Below the pieces are notes generated by a model. That model saw only the letters and a list, made by a program, of their open reading frames with translations. It was not told the origin of the DNA and ran no database searches. From Comamonadaceae bacterium (lineage in GTDB: Bacteria; Pseudomonadota; Gammaproteobacteria; Burkholderiales; Burkholderiaceae_C), in NCBI GenBank assembly GCA_947469815.1, contig CANIRI010000032.1, positions 1 to 12,364 of the forward strand: a DNA stretch of 12,364 bases, read 5' to 3'. The translations under genes were made by a program, and so were the position numbers. Position 1 is the stretch's first letter, and every line of letters starts with the position of its first letter. Shown piece after piece: positions 1 through 6,351 of the stretch.

Positions 1-1188
1 ATCGAAGAGCAGGCCAAAGGCATGCTGGTACCAGCCACGCTGTTTGAGAAATTCGGCTTCAACTACATCGGCCCGATCGACGGGCACGACCTCGATTCGC
101 TGATCCCCACGCTGGAGAACATCAAGCACCTCAGCGGCCCGCAGTTTCTGCATGTGGTCACTAAAAAGGGCAAGGGTTACGAACGCGCTGAAGACGATCC
201 GGTGGCCTACCACGGCCCCGGCAAGTTTGACCCAGCGGTGGGTTTGCAAAAACCGGCGGCTGCGCCCAAGACCACGTTCACGCAGGTCTTCGGTAACTGG
301 CTGTGCGACATGGCTGCCAAGGATGCGCGCTTGGTGGGCATCACCCCGGCCATGCGCGAAGGCTCTGGCATGGTCGAGTTCGAGCGGCGCTTTCCGCAAC
401 GCTACTTTGACGTGGGTATTGCGGAGCAGCACGCCGTGACCTTCGCTGCGGGCCTTGCGTGTGAAGGTCTTAAGCCCGTGGTGGCGATTTATTCCACCTT
501 TTTGCAGCGTGCCTACGACCAGATGATCCACGACGTGGCGATCCAGAACCTGCCCGTGGTGTTTGCGTTGGATCGCGCCGGTCTGGTCGGTGCCGACGGC
601 GCCACCCATGCCGGTGCCTATGACATTCCGTTCATCCGCTGCGTCCCCAACATGAGTTTGGCCTGCCCGGCCGATGAGAACGAGTGCCGCCAATTGCTGA
701 GCACCGCGTTTGCGCAAGACCACCCGGTGGCCGTGCGTTACCCGCGTGGCGCAGGCGCCGGGGTGGCCGTCACCGAGAGCCTGGAAGGCTTACCCTTCGG
801 GAAAGGTGAAATCCGGCTGCAGGGGCAGCGCATGGCCATTCTGGCCTTCGGCACTTTGTTGCAAGCGGCCCTCGCCGTGGGGCAAGAACTGGGTGCGACG
901 GTGGTGAATATGCGCTGGGTCAAGCCTTTGGACACCGAACTGCTGTTGCAGATAGCCCGCAGCCACCAAGCCCTGGTGACGCTGGAGGAGGGTTCTATCA
1001 TGGGCGGGGCGGGCAGCGCGGTCATGGAGGCGCTGCAAGCGGCAGGTCTGAATTTGCCGGTTTTGCAGCTCGGTTTGCCCGATGTCTTCATCGACCACGG
1101 TGACCCGGCCAAGCTACTGGCCTTGCAGGGGCTGGATGCGGCGGGCATTCTGCAATCGATAAAAACCCGCTTTCCAGCACCGGTTTAG
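1..1188 (+). CDS. dxs: 1-deoxy-D-xylulose-5-phosphate synthase, C-terminal part (5' end outside window)
   Basis: Thiamine-diphosphate enzyme that condenses pyruvate with glyceraldehyde 3-phosphate to give DXP, the first step of the MEP isoprenoid pathway and also a precursor of thiamine and pyridoxal; cytosolic homodimer. The frame is open from the first base, giving 395 residues. Visible: the end of the first ThDP domain with [13 protein letters not shown] and [12 protein letters not shown], then [16 protein letters not shown], whose Glu (window residue 142) corresponds to the catalytic Glu370 of E. coli DXS, then [15 protein letters not shown], then the transketolase C-terminal domain ([35 protein letters not shown]). 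By that alignment about 225-230 N-terminal residues lie upstream, giving the usual size of about 620. The frame is intact to the TAG stop. Two hairpins follow the stop. Identification is firm. Confidence 0.97.
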   Translation: MEEQAKGMLVPATLFEKFGFNYIGPIDGHDLDSLIPTLENIKHLSGPQFLHVVTKKGKGYERAEDDPVAYHGPGKFDPAVGLQKPAAAPKTTFTQVFGNWLCDMAAKDARLVGITPAMREGSGMVEFERRFPQRYFDVGIAEQHAVTFAAGLACEGLKPVVAIYSTFLQRAYDQMIHDVAIQNLPVVFALDRAGLVGADGATHAGAYDIPFIRCVPNMSLACPADENECRQLLSTAFAQDHPVAVRYPRGAGAGVAVTESLEGLPFGKGEIRLQGQRMAILAFGTLLQAALAVGQELGATVVNMRWVKPLDTELLLQIARSHQALVTLEEGSIMGGAGSAVMEALQAAGLNLPVLQLGLPDVFIDHGDPAKLLALQGLDAAGILQSIKTRFPAPV

Positions 1189-1224
1189 CCCCGATTTCGG
1201 GGGAAAACCCGCGCCAACCGGCGC
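1189..1224 (+). terminator. Two tandem hairpins after dxs, possible transcript end
   Basis: Immediately after the dxs stop there is CCCCG-ATTT-CGGGG (1189-1202), and nine bases later GCGCC-AACC-GGCGC (1211-1224). Each is a perfect 5-bp GC stem with a 4-base loop. Neither is followed by a T run (GAAAACCC and AAATCCC follow), so this is not a canonical intrinsic terminator. It could be a factor-dependent 3' end, an RNA-stabilising structure, or chance in GC-rich DNA. Confidence 0.35.
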
Positions 1225-1235
1225 AAATCCCTCCC

Positions 1236-1241
1236 TACAAT
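1236..1241 (+). promoter_or_regulatory. Candidate -10 element for the TRAP operon
   Basis: TACAAT matches the sigma-70 -10 consensus at 5 of 6 positions and lies about 75 bases before the dctP start, just after the dxs hairpins. No convincing -35 hexamer is found 16-18 bases upstream, where the second hairpin sits. The call is tentative, and transcription could also read through from dxs. Confidence 0.3.
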
Positions 1242-1303
1242 GTCTAGGCCGTGGACATTCGCCCCTTTTGGGTGTGGGCGTTGCACGCGCGGTTTTCAAC
1301 ACA

Positions 1304-1310
1304 TGAGGAG
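1304..1310 (+). promoter_or_regulatory. Ribosome binding site that decides the dctP start
   Basis: TGAGGAG lies six bases before the ATG at 1317. The frame is open further upstream to an ATG at 1251, but that start has no Shine-Dalgarno sequence and would put 22 uncharged and hydrophobic residues ahead of the twin-arginine signal. The start at 1317 is therefore preferred. Confidence 0.8.
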
Positions 1311-1316
1311 CAATGT

Positions 1317-2396
1317 ATGGATCGTCGTTCGGTTATCAGAAACGCTGGCCTGGCCGGTGTGCTCGCGGCGGGCGTTGCCCCCGCTGTTCATGCGCAGGCC
1401 ACCTTGCGCTGGCGCTGTGCCTCCAGTTTCCCCAAGGCACTGGACACCTTGTTTGGCGTGTGCGACGTGTTCGCCAAAAAAGTGGGTGAACTCTCAGGCG
1501 GTAAATTCACCATCAGCACCCATGCGGCGGGCGAGTTGATGCCGGCTTTTGGCGTGCTCGACGGCGTGTCCAACGGCACCATCGAAATGGCCAATACGGC
1601 TTCTTACTACTTCTTCGGCAAAGACCCCACCTACGCGCTCGATTGCGCCATTCCTTTCGGCCTGAACAGCCGCCAGATGTCGGCCTGGGTGTACGAGGGC
1701 AATGGTCTGAAGCTCTTGCGCGAGCACTTCGGCAAAGTCGGCATCGTCAACTTCCCCATGGGTAACACCGGCGTGCAAATGGGTGGCTGGTACCGTAAAG
1801 AGGTCACCTCGGTTGCCGACCTCAAGGGTCTGAAGTTCCGTTGCGGTGGATTCGCCGGTCGTGTGCTCGAACGTTTGGGTGTGATCCCCCAGAACATCCC
1901 GGGCGGCGAGATTTACCAGGCTCTGGAAAAAGGCACGATTGACGCGGCCGAGTGGGTCGGCCCCTATGACGACCTGAAACTGGGCTTTCACAAGGTCGCG
2001 CCGCACTATTACTACCCCGGTTGGTGGGAAGTGGGCCCGCAGCTTTCGCTGTATGTGAACCAAAAGGCCTTTGAAGGACTTTCCTCGGAGTACAAAGCCA
2101 TCGTCGAGTGCGCCTCAACCTATGCCCATATCGACATGCAGGCCAAGTACGATGCGCGCAATATGCCGGCACTCAAAACGCTGCTGGGCCAGGGTGCCAA
2201 ACTGCACGCATTCCCCAAGGATGTACTCAACGCTGCCTTCAAGGCCGCGATGGAGGTGTACACCGAACTCAACGATACCAATCCAGCTTGGAAAAAGATT
2301 TACTCTGACTACGCCGCTTTCCGTAAAGAAAGCAATCTGTGGTTCAGCTTTGCCGAAGCCAGCATGGATGATTTCATGCAGCAACAAAAGCTCTGA
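1317..2396 (+). CDS. dctP: TRAP transporter periplasmic substrate-binding protein, TakP-like
   Basis: Extracytoplasmic receptor (359 residues) that hands a small carboxylate to the DctQM membrane complex encoded next. The N-terminus is MDRRSVIRNAG followed by a hydrophobic stretch and VHA-Q, a twin-arginine-type signal with likely cleavage after Ala26. The mature protein carries family-typical FPKALDTLFG, STHAAGELMPAFGVLDGV, YFFGKDP, AIPFGLNSRQMSAW, NTGVQMGGW, RCGGFAGRV, GTIDAAEWVGPYDD and YYYPGWWEVGPQ. By motif alignment with the 2-oxoacid receptor TakP of Rhodobacter sphaeroides (from memory), the ligand/cation-site residues Gln155, Glu214, Trp215 and Glu240 correspond to Gln154, Glu212, Trp213 and Glu238 here. 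That makes pyruvate or another 2-oxomonocarboxylate the best substrate guess. Related receptors take other carboxylates, including aromatic ones, so the substrate is inferred. First gene of a dctPQM operon. Confidence 0.93.
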   Translation: MDRRSVIRNAGLAGVLAAGVAPAVHAQATLRWRCASSFPKALDTLFGVCDVFAKKVGELSGGKFTISTHAAGELMPAFGVLDGVSNGTIEMANTASYYFFGKDPTYALDCAIPFGLNSRQMSAWVYEGNGLKLLREHFGKVGIVNFPMGNTGVQMGGWYRKEVTSVADLKGLKFRCGGFAGRVLERLGVIPQNIPGGEIYQALEKGTIDAAEWVGPYDDLKLGFHKVAPHYYYPGWWEVGPQLSLYVNQKAFEGLSSEYKAIVECASTYAHIDMQAKYDARNMPALKTLLGQGAKLHAFPKDVLNAAFKAAMEVYTELNDTNPAWKKIYSDYAAFRKESNLWFSFAEASMDDFMQQQKL

Positions 2397-2411
2397 TAGG
2401 CGGTAGACACA

Positions 2412-2455
2412 AGGGGATGCGCGCAACAGCCGTGGCCTGCATCCCCTGCCACGGC
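2412..2455 (+). promoter_or_regulatory. Two interleaved, mutually exclusive inverted repeats between dctP and dctQ
   Basis: Repeat A: AGGGGATGC (2412-2420) pairs perfectly with GCATCCCCT (2439-2447), 9 bp. Repeat B: GCCGTGGC (2429-2436) pairs perfectly with GCCACGGC (2448-2455), 8 bp. B's left arm lies in A's loop and B's right arm abuts A's right arm with no spacer, so both full stems cannot easily form at once. There is no T run, so it is not an intrinsic terminator. The place, between an abundant binding protein and its less abundant membrane partners, suggests a structure that protects dctP mRNA or limits read-through, by analogy with malE-malF. The function is inferred. Confidence 0.6.
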
Positions 2456-2507
2456 CAGTCGCTCTCCCTATCCTTGGCCTGCGCTTTTGGATGTGAACCA
2501 AAGATTC

Positions 2508-3047
2508 ATGAATTTTTTTATTCGGATAGCCGAGGGTATTGACGCGCTGAACAACCGCTTTGGCGTGATGGCCATGTGGGCGATTCTGGCGTCTTGCGTG
2601 ATCAGTTGCGGCAACGCATTTATCCGTTTTATTTTCAGCAACAGTTCCAACGGTTGGCTCGAGATCCAGTGGTACCTGTTTGCCTTGGCGGTCATGCTGG
2701 GTGCATCCAATGTGCTGCGTCTGAATGAGCACGTGCGGGTTGATTTGATTTACGGCCAGATCAGCGCGCGGCGCAAGGTGATGGTCGATTTGTTCGGTTT
2801 GGTTTTCTTTTTGCTGCCGGTCATGGGCCTGATGGTGTACCTCTCGTGGCCCCTGTTCTATGACAAATTGCTCACGGGCGAAATGTCCAGTAACGCCAGC
2901 GGTTTGATTCGCTGGCCGGTTTGGTTGATGCTGCCCCTGGGATTTTTCATGGTCTTGCTGCAGGGCATTTCAGAAATTATCAAACGCGTAGGTTGGTTGC
3001 GCAATGCCTACGAAATGGCCATCGTGTACGAGAGGCCACTGCAATGA
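2508..3047 (+). CDS. dctQ: TRAP transporter small permease subunit
   Basis: Small membrane subunit (179 residues) that forms the fixed scaffold of the TRAP carrier with DctM. Four hydrophobic segments are visible at about residues 19-43, 50-70, 93-114 and 136-158, with the family signature around NEHVRVDLIYGQIS (residues 73-86) after the second. Length and layout fit the DctQ family. The start is uncertain: the frame also opens at TTG 2487 and GTG 2493, and none of the three has a clear Shine-Dalgarno sequence. ATG 2508 was chosen because it is the only ATG and gives the MNFFIRIAEGIDALNNR beginning expected for the family. The stop overlaps the dctM start (ATGA), so the two are probably translationally coupled in equal amounts. 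Confidence 0.9.
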   Translation: MNFFIRIAEGIDALNNRFGVMAMWAILASCVISCGNAFIRFIFSNSSNGWLEIQWYLFALAVMLGASNVLRLNEHVRVDLIYGQISARRKVMVDLFGLVFFLLPVMGLMVYLSWPLFYDKLLTGEMSSNASGLIRWPVWLMLPLGFFMVLLQGISEIIKRVGWLRNAYEMAIVYERPLQ

Positions 3048-4537
3048 CCGTTGAGCAATTCGCCCCGCTGATGTTTGCGGGCCTGATCATCGTGATGTTG
3101 ATCGGGTTTCCGGTGGCATTTTCACTCTCCGGACTGGGGCTGTTTTGCGGACTCTATGCCGTTCACATGGGTTGGTTCCCGTCGAACTTTCTGGGCAATT
3201 TACCGGCCAATGTGTTCGGTATTTTGTCTAACGATTTATTGCTGGCCATTCCCTTCTTCACGCTGATGGGCACTTTGCTCGAGAAATGCGGTCTGGCGGA
3301 GGACATGCTGGACTCGATGGGCCAGTTGTTTGGCCCGATGCGCGGTGGTTTGGGCTACTCGGTCATCATTGTGGGCTTCATTCTCGGCGCCATAACGGGA
3401 ACGGTCGCGGGCCAGGTGATCGCGATGGCGGTGATCTCCCTGCCGGTGATGATTCGCTATGGCTATGACATGCGCTATACCACGGGCGTGCTCGCAGCTT
3501 CGGGAACCATCACGCAATTGGTGCCTCCGTCATTGGTTCTGGTGGTGCTGGCGGACCAGTTGGGCCAGTCGGTGGGTGACATGTACAAAGGCGCTTGGGG
3601 TCCATCCATGCTCCAGGTTTTGTTTTTTGCGATTTACACTTTTTTGCTGGGTCGTTTTTATCCGCACCATGTGCCCGGCGTTCCGAAGGAGGCGCGCACG
3701 CTCCACGGTTGGCAACTCTGGGGCAAATGCCTGCGCGGCATCATTCCCTCGGCGGTACTGATATTCGCAGTGCTGGGCAGCATGGGCGGTTTGCCGGGTA
3801 TCAATACCGCCATCGCCACCCCGACGGAAGCCGGTGCCATGGGTGCTATGGGTGCTTTTGTGCTGGCGGTATTGCATGGGCGTTTGAGTTTCCCTATCGT
3901 CAAGGACGCGATTGCCGGCACCATGCGCATCACCGCCATGGTGGTATTTATTCTGATTGGTTCGCGGGTTTTCTCGCTGGTCTTTCAGGGGGTGGACGGC
4001 GGTAAGTGGATTGAACACATGCTCACCGGTTTGCCCGGAGGCCAGGTCGGCTTTTTGATTGCCGTGAATATCTTCATATTTTTCCTGGCGTTTTTCCTGG
4101 ACTTTTTTGAAATCGCTTTCATCATTCTTCCCATGTTGGGCCCGGTTGCCGTCAAGCTGGGGATTGACCAGATCTGGTTCGGCGTCTTGATTTGCGTGAA
4201 TATGCAAACCAGTTTCATGCACCCGCCTTTTGGCTTCGCGCTTTTTTACCTGCGGGGTATTGCCGACACGCTCTACAAAAACGGGGCCATCAAAGAAAAA
4301 GTGTTGTCCCGCGACATTTACTTGGGCGCCATACCCTGGGTGATATTGCAGTTGATTCTGGTGGGTGTGGTGATTTTCTTCCCCCAAACCGTGACGACTT
4401 TTTTGGATAAACCGGTGGTAGTGGATTTGGACAGCATCCAGATTGAGTCACCCAAAGGCAGTGCGGATCCGGCTGGCGATGAGTTAGAAAAAATCCGCCG
4501 CCTCAATGAATCGATTCTGTCCGACCAAAAGCAGTGA
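3044..4537 (+). CDS. dctM: TRAP transporter large permease subunit
   Basis: Transport subunit (497 residues) that moves the substrate across the inner membrane, driven by the ion (usually Na+) gradient, with DctP delivering the ligand. Many hydrophobic segments run from residue 5 to about 445. Family motifs include IPFFTLMGTLLEKCGLAEDM, GAITGTVAGQVIAMAVISLP, GVLAASGTITQLVPPSLVLVV, TPTEAGAMGAMGAFVLA, and FLDFFEIAFIILPMLGPV with MQTSFMHPPFGFALFYLRG near the end. It is longer than the roughly 425-residue DctM prototype, with extra loops and a charged tail of about 50 residues, as in the long DctM forms paired with TakP-like receptors. GAGAGG lies eight bases before the ATG. An upstream open extension to 2921 lies inside dctQ and is not used. 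T-rich codons make this the most AT-rich of the coding regions here. Confidence 0.95.
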   Translation: MTVEQFAPLMFAGLIIVMLIGFPVAFSLSGLGLFCGLYAVHMGWFPSNFLGNLPANVFGILSNDLLLAIPFFTLMGTLLEKCGLAEDMLDSMGQLFGPMRGGLGYSVIIVGFILGAITGTVAGQVIAMAVISLPVMIRYGYDMRYTTGVLAASGTITQLVPPSLVLVVLADQLGQSVGDMYKGAWGPSMLQVLFFAIYTFLLGRFYPHHVPGVPKEARTLHGWQLWGKCLRGIIPSAVLIFAVLGSMGGLPGINTAIATPTEAGAMGAMGAFVLAVLHGRLSFPIVKDAIAGTMRITAMVVFILIGSRVFSLVFQGVDGGKWIEHMLTGLPGGQVGFLIAVNIFIFFLAFFLDFFEIAFIILPMLGPVAVKLGIDQIWFGVLICVNMQTSFMHPPFGFALFYLRGIADTLYKNGAIKEKVLSRDIYLGAIPWVILQLILVGVVIFFPQTVTTFLDKPVVVDLDSIQIESPKGSADPAGDELEKIRRLNESILSDQKQ

Positions 4538-4538
4538 C

Positions 4539-4943
4539 ATGGTCCGGGGCAGCGCTTTCTCTCGCTTCCATAAGGCACTGGCTCTGTGCATGAGCGCAGC
4601 GCTGGTCTACTGGGTTCCGCAAACCATCGCGCTGGGCGATCTGTCCGATTGGACTGAAATCACCCTGTTTGCTTTTTTGTTTGTGTCGCTGTTTTTAGGG
4701 CTGGTGTACATCCTCATCTGCGAGACCAGTATCGATGAAGAGCACATCGGTGAGGCTTGGTTGTTCAGCAAGCGCATCAAATTCACTGACGTCAGCAAGT
4801 GCAAATTGATTTGTGTGCCGGGCTTGACCTGGTTGATTGCGCCGCGTCTGGTGCTGCAGTGCGGCGCATTCAATACGCATATTTTCCGGGCTTCAGATCC
4901 GCTCGTGTTGGCGCAGATTAAAACTATTTTTCACGTGCGTTGA
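4539..4943 (+). CDS. Hypothetical two-pass membrane protein, last gene of the TRAP operon
   Basis: I do not recognise this 134-residue protein. It begins one base after the dctM stop, so it is probably co-translated. An alternative ATG at 4506 would overlap dctM by 32 bases and has no ribosome binding site; neither start has a good one. Two hydrophobic segments at about residues 13-32 and 41-61 form a hairpin, followed by about 70 residues without membrane segments. That tail (ETSIDEEHIGEAWLFSKRIK, FTDVSKCKL, LVLQCGAF, ASDPLVLAQIKTIF) alternates short predicted strands and ends in a helix, which recalls the bacterial PH-like domains of YdbS/YdbT-type membrane proteins. That is only a resemblance. 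It could be an accessory subunit of this transporter or an unrelated passenger. Codon use resembles dctQM. Confidence 0.7.
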   Translation: MVRGSAFSRFHKALALCMSAALVYWVPQTIALGDLSDWTEITLFAFLFVSLFLGLVYILICETSIDEEHIGEAWLFSKRIKFTDVSKCKLICVPGLTWLIAPRLVLQCGAFNTHIFRASDPLVLAQIKTIFHVR

Positions 4944-4968
4944 TCGGGGGGTGATCGCCCGCCCGATC
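4942..4968. terminator. Hairpin in the convergent gap after the TRAP operon
   Basis: GATCGGG (4942-4948) and CCCGATC (4962-4968) form a perfect 7-bp stem with a 13-base loop that can pair further (GG with CC) after one mismatch. It starts inside the stop codon of the small membrane protein and lies between convergent genes, where a two-way terminator would be expected. There is no T tract on either side, so the call is weak. Confidence 0.3.
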
Positions 4969-4984
4969 CACGCTTGCCCCATGC

Positions 4985-6307
4985 CTAGGACTTCACCAGT
5001 CGCAATTGGGTTGCCCACCACGGCGTGATGGCCGGTAGCAGCGTCAGCGTCCAGATGACGACCCATGCGGTGAGTGGCATGAGGAGTTGAAGTTCTGGAA
5101 ACTGGGCGACCGTAATGACCGCCAGCACGACCGGTATGACCCCGGTTTCACGTACGCTGCACAAGAACAGTTTTTCGCGCACGGTCACGCCTGTGGGGAG
5201 CAGTGAAACAAAGACTGCCAGCGGGCGGGCGAACAGAATAAAACCGGCGGACACCAGAAAACCCATCCACGCCGTGTCGCTGAGCATTTGCAGCGTCACA
5301 AAGGGGCCGACCATCATGAAAATAATGGGTTTGGCAACGCTCTCAATCTGTGTCTCGGTTTCTTCTACCAGGTGTTCAAAGTGCGGTGTACTGCGGTTGA
5401 AGTTGGCCATCAATCCGGTCACAAAGGCGGCCAGAAAGCCATTGCCGTGTACAGCCTGCGCCAGTACGAAGGTCAGCAGTGGAATTGCCAGCACCAATGC
5501 AAAGTCGTACACCGAGCCTCTGGAGTGGTCTGCGCCCAGGTAGCGATCAAACGCGAACAGCGCGGCCCATCCGACCAAGCCCGCTGCGGTGCCCCAAAAA
5601 AACTGCTGACCCAGATGCACCAGGTTATCGGCCTTGAACAAACCAGCGGCCAGACCCTCTAGGTCGTTCAGGTCCACATTGCCCATCACCATGGCCGCCA
5701 CGGCGGCGGTGAAGATGGCGCCCACCGCATCGTTCAGTGCGCTCTCAGCAATCGAAATGTCCACGACCCGCTGGTACTCCGGCTTGAAGATCACCTGCTT
5801 GAGTGTGGGTATGAGCGCAGCGGGATCGGTGGAGCTGATGATGGCAGCGAGCAGCGCCGCCGTTTTGCCATCCATGCCCAGCCACCGTAAAAACACGAAC
5901 ATGAAGAAAAACGTGACCAGGTAGCCCAGCACGGCGATCAGCAAAATAGGGAAGGCGGTTTTGGCGAACTCGGCGCGGTTCAGCTCGTCACCACCGGACT
6001 TCAAGATGATGGCGGCCAACACGGTGCAGACAACCACCGCCAAAGCCAGTTCCGCCGACAGGGGCGCCAGCGCATCGTGCAGCACGATGCCCATCAACAA
6101 TTGGATCGTGAAACTGGGTAACACCGTGCCTTGCGCCACTTTGCTGCAAGCCCAGCCGAACACCAGCATGAGCCCCAGACACCACAGACTGGATGCCAAA
6201 ACCGCCTCGGTCCCGCCCAGCAGCGCAAGTGAGGCCAAGGCCTGCGGCGCGAACAGATTGAGCACAAATGCGAAGGCAAATAACAAGGCGATGCGTAAGT
6301 AGTTCAT
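4985..6307 (-). CDS. CPA1-type cation:proton antiporter
   Basis: Inner-membrane exchanger (440 residues) that probably swaps Na+ or K+ for H+ and so serves pH and salt balance. Hydrophobic segments cover almost the whole chain. The ion-site helices are recognisable: SSTDPAALIPTLK with Asp161, the TDP-type unwound helix, and ESALNDAVG with Glu188, Asn192 and Asp193, the Asn-Asp pair of electroneutral CPA1 (NhaP/NHE-like) exchangers. SVRETGVIPVVLAV near residue 400 matches the later conserved region. There is no RCK/TrkA-N domain and no long cytoplasmic tail, so this is the short form. It starts 44 bases after the ABC transporter stop on the same strand, probably one transcript. The ATG has no strong ribosome binding site; a small dyad (GGACAGTCC on the plus strand, 6313-6321) lies just upstream. 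Ion preference cannot be read from the sequence. Confidence 0.88.
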   Translation of the reverse strand: MNYLRIALLFAFAFVLNLFAPQALASLALLGGTEAVLASSLWCLGLMLVFGWACSKVAQGTVLPSFTIQLLMGIVLHDALAPLSAELALAVVVCTVLAAIILKSGGDELNRAEFAKTAFPILLIAVLGYLVTFFFMFVFLRWLGMDGKTAALLAAIISSTDPAALIPTLKQVIFKPEYQRVVDISIAESALNDAVGAIFTAAVAAMVMGNVDLNDLEGLAAGLFKADNLVHLGQQFFWGTAAGLVGWAALFAFDRYLGADHSRGSVYDFALVLAIPLLTFVLAQAVHGNGFLAAFVTGLMANFNRSTPHFEHLVEETETQIESVAKPIIFMMVGPFVTLQMLSDTAWMGFLVSAGFILFARPLAVFVSLLPTGVTVREKLFLCSVRETGVIPVVLAVITVAQFPELQLLMPLTAWVVIWTLTLLPAITPWWATQLRLVKS

Positions 6308-6351
6308 GGTCTGGACAGTCCGTTATGCGCGTTGGTTTTTTGGGGCCTTTA

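Noticed and set aside
1251..1316. Extended dctP start at ATG 1251
   Set aside because: No ribosome binding site there, whereas TGAGGAG precedes ATG 1317, and the extension would displace the twin-arginine signal from the N-terminus.
2513..2519. Run of seven Ts as an intrinsic terminator tail after dctP
   Set aside because: It lies inside dctQ, nearly 60 bases beyond the nearest stem, so it cannot serve as the U tract of those hairpins.
2115..2732. 205-codon minus-strand open frame across the dctP-dctQ gap
   Set aside because: Overlaps two solid TRAP genes and the hairpin region; no ribosome binding site or domain.
3530..4387. 285-codon minus-strand open frame opposite dctM
   Set aside because: Antisense of the DctM membrane segments, which gives a hydrophilic Asn/His/Gln-rich product with no motif.
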